This document shows positions 22,972-32,057 of a DNA stretch of 44,745 nucleotides, in pieces. The first letter of the stretch is position 1; each line of letters opens with the position of its first letter. This DNA is from Actinoplanes sp. TBRC 11911 (GTDB lineage: Bacteria; Actinomycetota; Actinomycetes; Mycobacteriales; Micromonosporaceae). The notes under the pieces were generated by a model. It did not search any database, had not been told where the DNA came from, and was given only the letters and a program-made list of their open reading frames with translations. A program made the position numbers and the translations under genes. The stretch lies in the NCBI RefSeq assembly GCF_012933445.1, contig NZ_JABBNC010000056.1, positions 1-44,745 of the forward strand, written 5' to 3'.

Positions 22972-23272
22972 GATCGAATCCGCGCAGATGCCGCACCACC
23001 GGCCCGTTCAGCGACGCCAGCACCTCGACCGACGCGGCCGCCACCGTGCCGTCCGGGCCGGGACGACCGCCGACCACCCGGACCAGGTCGCCGTGTCGCA
23101 GCGCGTCCGGGAAATGCCGTCCGGCCAGGACATACACGACGGTCGGCCCGGCCACCGGCCGAACCGGGAAGCGCAACGCGCCGCCTTCGTCGACCACCGG
23201 CCCGACGACCACACCGGCCTCGCGCGTGGGGCGGGCCACCTGCGGCGGCGGCAATTCGCGCGTGAACGCCAT
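22967..23272 (-). CDS. Small hypothetical protein
   Basis: A 101-residue protein starting MAFTRELPPPQVARPTRE, with a central beta-rich part (AGVVVGPVVDEGG, GPTVVYVLAGRHF, GDLVRVVGG) and a final RHLRGFDH. No family is recognised and there is no signal or membrane segment. ATG at 23272 is preceded by GGGAGAG. The stop lies in a short tandem duplication. It is convergent with the gene ending at 22915. Confidence 0.65.
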   Translation of the reverse strand: MAFTRELPPPQVARPTREAGVVVGPVVDEGGALRFPVRPVAGPTVVYVLAGRHFPDALRHGDLVRVVGGRPGPDGTVAAASVEVLASLNGPVVRHLRGFDH

Positions 23273-23414
23273 ATCTCTCCCGTTAAAACGATCTTGCAGG
23301 AAGCTTACGCGAGGGCGTCGCCCGGGGTTCACGGCGAGCCCCGGCGCCGGCGGCAGCGGCGCAACCTAACTGCGACCTCGGATCCTCATCTCCCTCCTCA
23401 AGCGCCATCCCGGG

Positions 23415-24971
23415 GTGCCGACTTCTACTGCCGTGAGCGTGAGCAGCGGAATCCGGCCCCTGGGCGCGGTCCTCGGCGTCTCCGAGCCGGCCCCGGCGAG
23501 CGGAGACCCCCAGGACACGCTCCTGGCTGAGCTGGTCGCGTTCATGATCCGGGCCACCCCGTCGGCGCAGCACATGCTCACCGTGGCGGAGCAGCACCTT
23601 CGCGAGGCGTGCGGGCTGAGCGCCGCGACCGTCTTCGAGCTCGACTCCGAGACCGGTCTGCTCAACCCCATCGCGCGGGTCGGCGACGCCGGCGCCCGCG
23701 ACCTGATGACCGCGGGCAAGGTGTTCCGCCAGGCGGCCGGCGCGGCCCCGCTGATCGACGGCACCCGGATGGCGATCCGCCTGCGTATCGGCGCGCAGAC
23801 GGTGGGCGTCCTGCTGCTCACCGCGACCGATCTGAGCAACCTGCGGCCGGCGACGTTGGCCCCGCTGGCGCTGCATTTCGCCACCACGCTGCAGGCGCTG
23901 GCCGCGGAGAAGCAGCGGCAGTTCGTCACGCACGTCGCCACCACGATCCGGCGCCTGTTCGAGGACGGCATGGCCGCCACCACCGTCGAGGCGGCCGGGC
24001 GCGCCCTGGCCTCCGCGGCCGCGGCCGGCTTCCGCACCGAGGTCGGCGCGGTCTTCCTGGTTGACCCCCAGGGCTTGATCGGGTACGTGCACAGCGTCGG
24101 CCTGCCGGTCGACGACGAGGCGCTGGCCGCCCTCGCGGGTAAGCCGGCCGACTTGTCGCCGGTGTGGCGCGCGGCCGCCGGCGGCGGAAAGCCCGTGCTG
24201 GCCGCCGACGCGTCGCAGGCCCAGGTGATGAAGGGCGGCCTCGTCGAGCTCCTGGGGCTGCGCTCGTTCATCGCGATCCCGATGATGTCGGCGCAGGGCA
24301 CTGTCGGCCTGATCCTGTGCGGCGACGCGTCGGCGACCCGCGAGTGGACCAGCCGCGACCGGCTCTTCGCCGAGCAGCTCTCCGTCGAGGGCGCCGTGAT
24401 CGTCGACAGCGCCGGGATGCGGCAGGCCGCGCAGGCGCACGTGGCCGAGCTGAGCCACCAGGCGTACCACGATTCGCTGACCGGTCTGCCGAACCGTTCG
24501 TTCCTGCTGGACCGCGCGTCGAGCGCGGTCCGGGAGGCCGCCGGCGACGAGTCCCGGGTGGCGCTCATGCTGCTCGACCTGGACGGCTTCAAGCAGGTCA
24601 ACGACACGGCCGGGCACCAGGCCGGGGACGCGCTGCTGCAGCAGGTGTCCAACCGTCTGCAGGGCGTGGTCCGCGGTCACGACGTGGTGGCCCGGCTGGG
24701 CGGCGACGAGTTCGCGATCCTGCTGACCCGCGACCCCGACGACCAGGTCGCGAACGGCGTGGCGACCCGCATCTGCGAGCGCCTGCGCGAGCCGTTCGTC
24801 ATCGACGGCGACCTGGTCCACATCGGCGGCAGCGTCGGCTACGCGATGTTCCCCGAGGACGCGACGACGTACGAGGCCCTGATGCGCCAGGCGGACGAGG
24901 CCATGTACGAGGCGAAGCGCGACCTGAAGCACGCCGGAGGCGGCTCCCGCAGGGCACACAAGGCGGCCTGA
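23415..24971 (+). CDS. GAF-GGDEF diguanylate cyclase
   Basis: A 518-residue signalling protein that makes cyclic di-GMP from two GTP. Residues about 35-340 hold one or two GAF-like sensor regions (e.g. CGLSAATVFELDSETGLL; FRTEVGAVFLVDPQGL; LGLRSFIAIPMM). The GGDEF domain (about 345-512) starts YHDSLTGLPNRSFLLDRA and has an intact active site, RLGGDEFAILL (about 429-433). RGHD, five residues before it, is the RxxD product-inhibition site, so the enzyme should be feedback controlled. No EAL domain or membrane segment is seen. Start is GTG at 23415; GTG at 23433 is possible. The stop lies in a 22-base tandem triplication. Confidence 0.92.
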   Translation: MPTSTAVSVSSGIRPLGAVLGVSEPAPASGDPQDTLLAELVAFMIRATPSAQHMLTVAEQHLREACGLSAATVFELDSETGLLNPIARVGDAGARDLMTAGKVFRQAAGAAPLIDGTRMAIRLRIGAQTVGVLLLTATDLSNLRPATLAPLALHFATTLQALAAEKQRQFVTHVATTIRRLFEDGMAATTVEAAGRALASAAAAGFRTEVGAVFLVDPQGLIGYVHSVGLPVDDEALAALAGKPADLSPVWRAAAGGGKPVLAADASQAQVMKGGLVELLGLRSFIAIPMMSAQGTVGLILCGDASATREWTSRDRLFAEQLSVEGAVIVDSAGMRQAAQAHVAELSHQAYHDSLTGLPNRSFLLDRASSAVREAAGDESRVALMLLDLDGFKQVNDTAGHQAGDALLQQVSNRLQGVVRGHDVVARLGGDEFAILLTRDPDDQVANGVATRICERLREPFVIDGDLVHIGGSVGYAMFPEDATTYEALMRQADEAMYEAKRDLKHAGGGSRRAHKAA

Positions 24972-25026
24972 GGAGGCGCATTAGGCGGCTTGAGGAGGCG
25001 CACCAGGCGGCCTGAGGAGGCGCACT
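24961..25026. repeat. 22-base tandem triplication at convergent gene ends
   Basis: Three units of 22 bases (24961-24982, 24983-25004, 25005-25026) share AGGCGGC-TGAGGAGGCGCA. The first contains the diguanylate cyclase stop codon and the last reaches the stop codon of the convergent gene, so the spacer between the two genes consists of this repeat. Confidence 0.88.
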
Positions 25027-25810
25027 ACGCCGACGACACGATGCCGGCCACGGTGAAACCGACCAGCGCACCCCCGACCAGCAGCCCCACCCCGAACCGG
25101 CGCGTCTCCGGCCGCCACAACGTCACCCCGACGACCAGCAGAAACAGCGGCACCCACCCCCAGTAGGCCCCGTTCAGCCCGACCATCGCCGGGAACATCG
25201 TCAACGGACCGACCCCCGCGACGCACGGCCCGACGCACCCGATCGTCAGCCCGCTGAGCACCCCTGCGACCAGCCCCCGCTCGAGGAACTGCGACGCGAC
25301 CGGCGGCGAGGCCACCGTCAGGATCGGGTCCTCCTCCCCCTGCCCGGTCACGGTGATCAGGTAACCGGCCGGGTCGTGCACGATCAGTACCCGCCCGTCC
25401 AGCCCGCTCACGTCGTCGACCGGGCACCCCGAGCTCTCCCAAAGCTCCCGGATCAGCCCGTACGCCTCCCCGGCCGCCTCACCCCCGAGATCGCGCAGAT
25501 GTCCGCCCCGCAGCACGCGATGCCCGCCACCGCCGAAGAAGCTCGCAACCGCCGACGGCACTGTCAGCCCCGGCGTCTCGTCCGGCCGGCCCGCCCCCGC
25601 CCCCGGGTAGGCACCCGCCCGCACCTTGGGCCCGCTCGGCTCCGCGGCTTCCGGCTGCCGGAGAAACTGCGCCGGAATCGGATCGAGCCGCAGCCCCGGA
25701 TAGGCCTGCAGCGTCGCCGCCAGCCGCTGCTCAACTCCGTGGACAGCCTCACGACGCCCCGGCGCCCCGCCTTCGGAAGCACGCGCTTTCACCCGGGCAG
25801 GATCGCGCAC
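25025..25810 (-). CDS. Hypothetical membrane protein
   Basis: About 261 residues. The N-terminal half is soluble and Pro/Gly-rich with HGVEQRLAATLQAYPGL; a middle segment (GLDGRVLIVHDPAGYLITVTGQGEEDPILTV) is strand-rich. The C-terminal third contains about four hydrophobic helices (LVAGVLSGLTIGCVGPCVAG, LTMFPAMVGLNGAYWGW, WVPLFLLVVGVTLW, VGLLVGGALVGFTVAGIV). No family is recognised. The start is uncertain: GTG at 25810 and 25792 are candidates, and an upstream ATG at 25921 would overlap the FUSC gene. Same strand and directly downstream of the FUSC gene, so probably co-transcribed. Confidence 0.6.
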   Translation of the reverse strand: MRDPARVKARASEGGAPGRREAVHGVEQRLAATLQAYPGLRLDPIPAQFLRQPEAAEPSGPKVRAGAYPGAGAGRPDETPGLTVPSAVASFFGGGGHRVLRGGHLRDLGGEAAGEAYGLIRELWESSGCPVDDVSGLDGRVLIVHDPAGYLITVTGQGEEDPILTVASPPVASQFLERGLVAGVLSGLTIGCVGPCVAGVGPLTMFPAMVGLNGAYWGWVPLFLLVVGVTLWRPETRRFGVGLLVGGALVGFTVAGIVSSA

Positions 25811-25868
25811 ATTCCCGCGCGCGTCAGCGATATGCCCCAAATGCGCAAATGCCGCCGCGGGCGCGGTC

Positions 25869-28043
25869 CTACTGCGCGCCGTCGGCCAGCTCCGCCACCC
25901 TCTCCCGCACCGAGTCCGCACGCTCGGGCGTACCGCCGATCCGGTCGATGTCCTCGCGCAGCCCGTCCAGCCACACCCGCAGGTCGGCGATCACGTACAG
26001 GTCCTGCCCCAGATCGGTCGGCCACGTCACCGGCTCGGGCTCCGGGATCGGCCGGCGGGCCAGCTCCTCGTCACCCTGGAACAGCGCGACCGCCCGCCGG
26101 TCGTAGCGCGCCGCCACATCGGCCGCGACCACCGTCAACGGCCCCACACAGGGCAGCAGACCGCCGGCCGGGCAGGAGCGGATCAACGTCTCGGCCCCGC
26201 GCACGGCGTGATGCCCGGAGATCAGCGTGGCCTGCCAGTCGAGCAGGGCCATCGGGTGCTGCTCGCTCTGGAACAACGCGAACGACGCCTCGGCCAGCTG
26301 CCCGGCCCGGCGCGCCCGGGGCAGGGCCGTCCCCGGCGTCTTGCCCTGGGCCATCACCCCGATGGTCTCGCGGATGACCTCGCCGCTGGTCGCGATGAAC
26401 GTGCCGGTGGCGCGGTAGAGCTCCCCGCCACCACCGCGCGGCCACGCGAACAACCCGATCAGCACCCCGATCGCGGCGCCGAGCAGCACGTCCAGCACGC
26501 GCACCTCGGCGATGCGCCAGTCCACCGGCGTCACCTGGGCGAACACCAGCGTGATGACCAGCGTGAACAGCGCCTGCCCCCAGCCCAGCCCGAACAGCGG
26601 CCCGGCCGCGAAGCCGATCAGCGTGACGATCGGCAGCGCGATGATGTAGACCAGCGGGTCAAGCGGGAACAGCAGCAGCACGGCCGCCGCGATCGAGCCG
26701 CCGACCGTCCCCACGAGAGCGGGGCGCAGCGTCGAGCGGGTCTCCGCCGCCGACGTACGCAGCACGGTGAGGATCGTCAGCAGCACCCAGAAGCCGTGCG
26801 ACAGGTCGAGCTCGCCGGCCAGTAACCGGGCCACCGCCAGCGCCACCGCCAGCCGCAGCGCGCCCTGGAAGGCCACCGAGCGCGGCGTCAGATTCTCCTT
26901 CAGCCGGTGCCAGTAGAGGTCCGGGGTCTTGTGGTACGCGAACCAGAACGCCCCGGGCCGCGCCTCCACCGGCGTGGGGTCGGCGTGCTCGGGCGGCACC
27001 CCGGCGGAGATCCGGATGGCGAACACGAGCTGCTTGGCGAACTCTCCGGTGGACAGCGCCATCGAGCTCAGGTGCAGCTGCTCGGACGGCCGGCCGTTCG
27101 GGTCGGCGTTCATCCGGGCGACACGGAACTCGTTGAGCGCCGCGGTGATCTCCTCGGTGCCGGGCAGCGGGCCGGTGCCGCGCAGCCAGGCGCTCGCGGC
27201 CTCGGCGCAGGCGGCCGCCTCGCGCAGCAGACGGGTCGACGCGGGCAGGTTGATCGCGTCCTTCGCGTCGGCCGCGGACATGTCCAGCGTGCGCCCGAGC
27301 ATCAACCGGGCGGTGCCGGCGGCCGAGCTCAGCGCGCGGTCGCGGCGCCCCGCGGACGCCGGGCGCATCACCGGTGGCATCCTGGACGGGCGCAACTGAT
27401 CGGCCAGATCGGCCGCGGCGGGCACCAGGTCGGCGAGCCGGGTGCGGCCCTTCGGGTCGCCCGCCCAGTAGTCGGCCACCGCGTTGAGGCAGCCGGCCAT
27501 GGAGGCCACCGCGTCACCGAGGCGCCGCGAATAGGTCGGTGGCGTCGGGTCGGGCCACAGGAACAGCTCGGCGATCGCGAGCATGACCAGGGCCAGCGTC
27601 AGGCCCTCCAGCCGGACCAGGAGCGAGCCCGGATCATACGGCGGGAAGCACGGCAGGATGTAGAGCAGCTGCATGCCGGCGGCCAGGCCGACCAGCCGGG
27701 GGCCGCCGACCCCGACGAAGCTGAGCACGAAGCCGAGCACGAACATGCCGAGCGTGGCGGACCACGTGGTGATCGAGAGCAGCGTGCCGAGGCTGACCAG
27801 CGCCCAACCCACCGGCAGCACCGCGATGATGGTCGCGGCCCGCTGTTTCGGGCTGCCCGGGATCTGGGAGAGCGCGCCGAGGGCGACCGCGCCGAACAAC
27901 GCATAGGGCGCCATCTTGGCGTCGCCCAGCACATAACGGCAGAAGTAGAAGGCCAGGCACGCGACCAGCGCCACCCGGGCGGCGCGGCGCACCGCGCGGT
28001 ATTGCGGGTCCTTGCGCCGTAGCCACTGCATGACGTTGCTCAC
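25869..28043 (-). CDS. FUSC-family membrane protein
   Basis: A 724-residue protein with two sets of about four to six transmembrane helices (residues about 25-170 and 400-530), each followed by a soluble region: the duplicated FUSC/aromatic-acid-exporter layout. The first membrane set starts AARVALVACLAFYFCRYVLG, the second VAFQGALRLAVALAVARLLAG and ends with RVLDVLLGAAIGVLIGLFAW. Related proteins export aromatic acids or fusaric acid or are of unknown role. Start is GTG 28043 (ATG 28031 is equally possible); neither has a clear ribosome binding site. The gene is divergent from the glycyl-tRNA synthetase, with a 134-base gap. Confidence 0.85.
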   Translation of the reverse strand: MSNVMQWLRRKDPQYRAVRRAARVALVACLAFYFCRYVLGDAKMAPYALFGAVALGALSQIPGSPKQRAATIIAVLPVGWALVSLGTLLSITTWSATLGMFVLGFVLSFVGVGGPRLVGLAAGMQLLYILPCFPPYDPGSLLVRLEGLTLALVMLAIAELFLWPDPTPPTYSRRLGDAVASMAGCLNAVADYWAGDPKGRTRLADLVPAAADLADQLRPSRMPPVMRPASAGRRDRALSSAAGTARLMLGRTLDMSAADAKDAINLPASTRLLREAAACAEAASAWLRGTGPLPGTEEITAALNEFRVARMNADPNGRPSEQLHLSSMALSTGEFAKQLVFAIRISAGVPPEHADPTPVEARPGAFWFAYHKTPDLYWHRLKENLTPRSVAFQGALRLAVALAVARLLAGELDLSHGFWVLLTILTVLRTSAAETRSTLRPALVGTVGGSIAAAVLLLFPLDPLVYIIALPIVTLIGFAAGPLFGLGWGQALFTLVITLVFAQVTPVDWRIAEVRVLDVLLGAAIGVLIGLFAWPRGGGGELYRATGTFIATSGEVIRETIGVMAQGKTPGTALPRARRAGQLAEASFALFQSEQHPMALLDWQATLISGHHAVRGAETLIRSCPAGGLLPCVGPLTVVAADVAARYDRRAVALFQGDEELARRPIPEPEPVTWPTDLGQDLYVIADLRVWLDGLREDIDRIGGTPERADSVRERVAELADGAQ

Positions 28044-28177
28044 GCGTCGGATATTGCCACCCGATCGATGGTGGCGGCCAGTGCGACCCCCGGTGTTGTG
28101 GATAACCTCAGACGCGCCGGTCAAGCCCTGTGGATGGCGACGCGACGCCCGGACCGCGTCCCCTAGACTTCGGACCC

Positions 28178-31138
28178 ATGCTCACCATGCAGGAGGCGCT
28201 GGCCCGGTTGACCGCGTATTGGACGGAACAGGGCTGCCTGACCGTCCAGCCGATGAACACCGAGGTCGGTGCGGGAACGCTCAACCCCGCCACGTTCCTG
28301 CGCGTGCTCGGCCCCGAGCCGTGGCGCGTCGTCTACGTCGAGCCGTCGGTGCGCCCGGACGACTCACGCTACGGCGAGAACCCTAACCGCCTGCAGACGC
28401 ACACGCAGCTCCAGGTGATCCTCAAGCCCGACCCGGGCAACCCGCAGGAGCTCTACCTGGGCAGCCTCGCCGCGCTCGGCATCGACGTCGCGGCCCACGA
28501 CGTGCGCTTCGTGGAGGACAACTGGGCCTCGCCGGCACTCGGCGCGTGGGGCCTGGGCTGGGAGGTCTGGCTCGACGGCCTGGAGATCACCCAGTTCACG
28601 TATTTCCAGCAGGCCGGCAACATCAACCTCGACCCGGTGAGCGTCGAGATCACGTACGGCATCGAGCGCATCATCATGGCCCTGCAGGACAAACAGCACT
28701 TCAAGGACATCGAGTACGGTCCGGGAATCTCGTACGGCGAGGTGTTCGGCCAGGGTGAGTACGAGATGTCCCGTTACTACCTGGACGACGCCGACGTGGC
28801 CGCGAACCGGCAGCTGCTGGAGATCTACGCGGCCGAGGCGCAGCGGCTGATCGACGCCGGCCTGCCGGTGCCCGCCCACACGTACGTGCTGAAGTGCTCG
28901 CAGGCGTTCAACGTGCTGGACGCGCGCGGTGCCGTCTCGACCGCCGACCGGGCCGCCGAGTTCGCCCGGATGCGCCGTCTCGCGGGCGAGGTCGCCAAGC
29001 TGTGGGTGGCCCGCCGCGACGAGCTCGGCCATCCGCTCGGCCTGGTCGAGGCCCCGCGTCCGGCGACCGCGCCCGCGCTGCCCGCCGAGAAGGACGGCGC
29101 CCGCACGCTGGTCTTCGAGATCGGCACCGAGGAGCTGCCGCCGTCCGAGGCCCGCTCGGCCCGCGACTATGTCCAGCGCGAGCTGACCGAGGCCCTCGCC
29201 GGGACCAGGCTCACCCACGACGAGGTGCGGGTGTTCGCGACACCCCGGCGTGTGGTCGCGGTGGTCGGTGCGGTCGCCGCCCGCGAGGACGATTACGTAC
29301 GCCAGGTGCGCGGCCCCAAGATCGCCGCGGCCTACGACGCGGACGGTAACCCGACCAAGGCACTCCAGGGGTTCGTCCGCGGCCAGGGTGTGGCCCTGGC
29401 GGACGTGCAGCGCGCCGAGTTCAACGGCGTACCGCACGCGATCGTGGAAAAGCAGGAGACCGGTGGCGCGGCACCCGCCGTGCTCGCCCCCGTGCTCGCG
29501 AAGCTCGTCTCGGGCCTGCGCGCCGCGAAGAACATGCGGTGGAGCGACCCCGCGCTGTCGTACAGCCGGCCGATCCGCTGGCTGACCGCCCTGTGGGGCG
29601 ACGACGTGGTGCCGGTCGCGATCGGCGAGCTGGCCGCCGGGCGTACCACCAGGGTGTTGCGGACCGCCACGGAACCGCTGGTGGAGATGGCGTCCGCCGA
29701 GACGTTCATGGAAACGCTCGCGCTGTCCGGCATCGTCGCCGACCCCGAGGACCGCTACGAGCTGATCGTCACCGGCGCGCAGGACCTGGTCTACCCGGAC
29801 GGCCGCATCGACGTCCGGGGCGAGGCCGCGCTGATCGACCAGATCACCTACCTGGTCGAGGCCCCGACGCCGCTGCTCGGCACCTTCGACGAGAACTACC
29901 TGGCGCTACCCGACTCGGTGCTGACCACGGTCATGCGCAAACACCAGCGCTACCTTCCCGTACGCGACGCCGCCGGCGCCCTGCTGCCCATGTTCGTGAC
30001 CGTCGCGAACGGACCGGTCGACGTCGAGTTGGTCCGCGCCGGCAACGAGGCCGTGCTGCGCGCCCGCTACGAGGACGCGGCGTTCTTCTACCGCGCCGAC
30101 CGCGAGACGCCCCTGCCGTCGCTGGTCGAGCGGCTCTCCCGGCTGACGTTCACCGACAAGCTGGGCTCGATGGCCGACCGCGCGACCCGCATCGCCGGGC
30201 TGTCCACCGCGCTGGCGGCCGAGCTGGGCCTGTCGTCGGCGACCCTGACCCGGGCCGCCGAGCTGGTCAAGTTCGACCAGGGTTCGCAGCTGGTCACCGA
30301 GATGACCAGCCTCGCCGGCGTGATGGCCCGCGACTACGCCCTGCACGCGGGCGAGCCGCCGGCCGTGGCGCAGGCCGTCTACGAGGCCGAGCTCCCCCGC
30401 AACACCGGCGACAGCCTGCCCGCGTCTGTCCCGGGTGCGCTGCTGTCGCTGGCCGACCGCCTCGACCTGGTCAGCGGCCTGGCGGCCACGGTCGGCCTGC
30501 CCACCGGAAGCAGCGACCCCTTCGCCGTACGCCGTGCCGTGCTCGGCCTGCTGGCGGTGCACCGCGCCCACCCGGCGCTGTCCGCGCTGTCCCTTTTCGA
30601 CGGCCTGGCCCGTGCCGCCGACCGCCAGCCCGTGGCCGTCACCCCCGAGGTGCTGGCCGCCGCGAACGAGTTCCTGACCCGCCGCCTGGAGCAGGTCCTC
30701 GTCGAGGAGGGCCGGCCGGTCGACCGGGTGCGCGCCGCCCTGCCGCACGCGGCCCGCCCGTCCGTGGTCGACGTCCTGCTCACCCAGCTCGACCAGGTGA
30801 TCGACAACCCGGACTTCGTCGCGGTGGCGGCGGCCATCCAGCGGGCCCGCCGCATCGTCCCGGCCGGCACCCCCGCCGGCTACGACCCGGCCGCGCTGAA
30901 GGAGCCCGCCGAACTCGCCCTGCACGAGGCCGTGACCGCCGTGACCGCCCCCGCCGAGCCCGACCTGCTGCGCTTCACCGCCGCGGTCGAGCCCTTGGTC
31001 GCCCCGGTCAACACGTTCTTCGACGAGGTCTTCGTGATGGCCGACGACCCGGCCCTGCGCGCGGCCCGCCTGGGCTTGCTGGCCACGGTCCGCGACCTGG
31101 GCGCCGGCCTCCTCGACTGGCCCGAGCTGAAGATCTGA
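28178..31138 (+). CDS. glyQS: Glycine--tRNA ligase, alpha-beta fused bacterial type
   Basis: A 986-residue enzyme that charges tRNA-Gly. Residues 1-290 are the GlyQ-type alpha subunit (LTMQEALARLTAYW; NTEVGAGTLNPATFLR; LQTHTQLQVILKP; SVEITYGIERI), which holds the catalytic core. A Pro/Ala linker leads, near residue 308, to the GlyS-type beta subunit (TLVFEIGTEELPPSEA ... YLALPDSVLTTVMRKHQRYLPV ... C-terminal anticodon-binding region), all in one reading frame. Most actinobacteria I know of use the unrelated homodimeric GlyRS, so the fused heterotetramer-type enzyme is less common. The ATG at 28178 starts the conserved alpha N-terminus. No T-box leader is seen in the 134-base upstream gap. Confidence 0.95.
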   Translation: MLTMQEALARLTAYWTEQGCLTVQPMNTEVGAGTLNPATFLRVLGPEPWRVVYVEPSVRPDDSRYGENPNRLQTHTQLQVILKPDPGNPQELYLGSLAALGIDVAAHDVRFVEDNWASPALGAWGLGWEVWLDGLEITQFTYFQQAGNINLDPVSVEITYGIERIIMALQDKQHFKDIEYGPGISYGEVFGQGEYEMSRYYLDDADVAANRQLLEIYAAEAQRLIDAGLPVPAHTYVLKCSQAFNVLDARGAVSTADRAAEFARMRRLAGEVAKLWVARRDELGHPLGLVEAPRPATAPALPAEKDGARTLVFEIGTEELPPSEARSARDYVQRELTEALAGTRLTHDEVRVFATPRRVVAVVGAVAAREDDYVRQVRGPKIAAAYDADGNPTKALQGFVRGQGVALADVQRAEFNGVPHAIVEKQETGGAAPAVLAPVLAKLVSGLRAAKNMRWSDPALSYSRPIRWLTALWGDDVVPVAIGELAAGRTTRVLRTATEPLVEMASAETFMETLALSGIVADPEDRYELIVTGAQDLVYPDGRIDVRGEAALIDQITYLVEAPTPLLGTFDENYLALPDSVLTTVMRKHQRYLPVRDAAGALLPMFVTVANGPVDVELVRAGNEAVLRARYEDAAFFYRADRETPLPSLVERLSRLTFTDKLGSMADRATRIAGLSTALAAELGLSSATLTRAAELVKFDQGSQLVTEMTSLAGVMARDYALHAGEPPAVAQAVYEAELPRNTGDSLPASVPGALLSLADRLDLVSGLAATVGLPTGSSDPFAVRRAVLGLLAVHRAHPALSALSLFDGLARAADRQPVAVTPEVLAAANEFLTRRLEQVLVEEGRPVDRVRAALPHAARPSVVDVLLTQLDQVIDNPDFVAVAAAIQRARRIVPAGTPAGYDPAALKEPAELALHEAVTAVTAPAEPDLLRFTAAVEPLVAPVNTFFDEVFVMADDPALRAARLGLLATVRDLGAGLLDWPELKI

Positions 31139-31250
31139 TTCGCTCGATCGTCCACGGCCGCCCCGGCAGAATCAACGCGTGCTGGACTCTCTGCGGGCGG
31201 CCGTGCGGCCGGGCCGGCGAGGCGGGTCGCGTGCGTGTCGAGCTCCGCAT

Positions 31251-31370
31251 CCGGCACCGCGCGACCCGCAACCACCACCGCGCAACCCGCCACCGCAACC
31301 GGCACCGCGCGACCCGCAACCACCACCGCGCAACCCGCCACCACAACCGGCACCGCTCGACCCGCAACCG
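31251..31370. repeat. 48-base tandem repeat, about 2.5 units
   Basis: CCGGCACCGC begins units at 31251, 31299 and 31347 (period 48). The first two are nearly identical; the third is cut short after about 24 bases. Each unit contains two similar 24-base halves (CGCGACCCGCAACCAC / CGCGCAACCCGCCACC). Confidence 0.88.
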
Positions 31371-31557
31371 GCAATGGGTAGCCGCGTAGGCAGCGACGGG
31401 CGACCCGTAATCGGCGACCCGCAGCAGTCTGCGACCACAGCCCGCCACCAGCGTCGACCGCCGATGACCAACGGGCCGCACATTACTCCAGGTCGACGCA
31501 CGCCTCGTCCGTTCATCCCACTATGCGGCGGCCGCAGCCACATTCTGGGATTTCTTG

Positions 31558-31606
31558 AGACCTTGGAGAGTTACGCCCACATGCGAGCCCGAACTCTCCA
31601 AGGTCT
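31558..31606. repeat. Dispersed hairpin element, copy 2 (inverted)
   Basis: Left arm AGACCTTGGAGAGTT (31558-31572) pairs perfectly with 31592-31606 around a 19-base loop. The loop (31573-31591) is the reverse complement of the copy 1 loop with one difference, so the two copies are in opposite orientation. The stem is shorter (15 pairs) than that of copy 1 (20). Confidence 0.92.
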
Positions 31607-31875
31607 ATGAAACGTCGGGGAAGGCGGCTGAACATAAGGCGCGAAAGCGGAGAAAAGACGCTCTACTGTGGACGCATATCTCACATTGCGGACCCGCTGC
31701 CACGATGTGGGCGCCGGTCCCATACAACGGACACAGATCCCAGATTATGGCCTCGTACGGCGGCGGGCGGTGGGCGCCTGCTAACGCGGGCCAGCGAATC
31801 CAACAACGGCGCGCCGGGACCTAACGGGCAAGATCTCTGACGCGAAAAGCGCGTGGCGCGGGACTTCCACGTAGA

Positions 31876-32002
31876 TTTGGGCGTGACCACTCACGCACGT
31901 CGCCGTGGCGGGGTGAGCGCTCTGGACGCGCCAGCGGCCAGCTCGGCCCGCCGCGGCCCTCGGCGGGAGCGACGGTCCGTACCACCCACCCTGCTACGAC
32001 AT
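31876..32002 (+). repeat. 127-base inverted repeat, copy A
   Basis: Matches the reverse complement of 33766-33892 at about 124 of 127 positions. It lies 56 bases after the stop of the minus-strand GDPD gene. It contains internal complementary segments (for example CACCCCGC-type arms), so each copy could fold. Confidence 0.93.
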
Positions 32003-32057
32003 CATGGTCTTGATCGTGAAGGAGGGTGGCGCCCCACCGCGCCGCCCTCCATTGCAC

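Larger units (their letters stand above)
31139..32057. other. Gene-free repeat island, 919 bases
   Basis: No supported gene. It holds 48-base tandem repeats (31251-31370), copy 2 of the dispersed hairpin (31558-31606) and one 127-base repeat (31876-32002). Bases 31610-31860 are of lower GC and show nothing recognisable. Long frames here are low-complexity translations of the repeats. Confidence 0.7.

Noticed and set aside
29539..31389. Long plus-strand frame overlapping the glyQS 3' end (616 residues)
   Set aside because: It is an out-of-frame shadow of glyQS, Arg/Pro-rich, and runs into the 48-base repeats.
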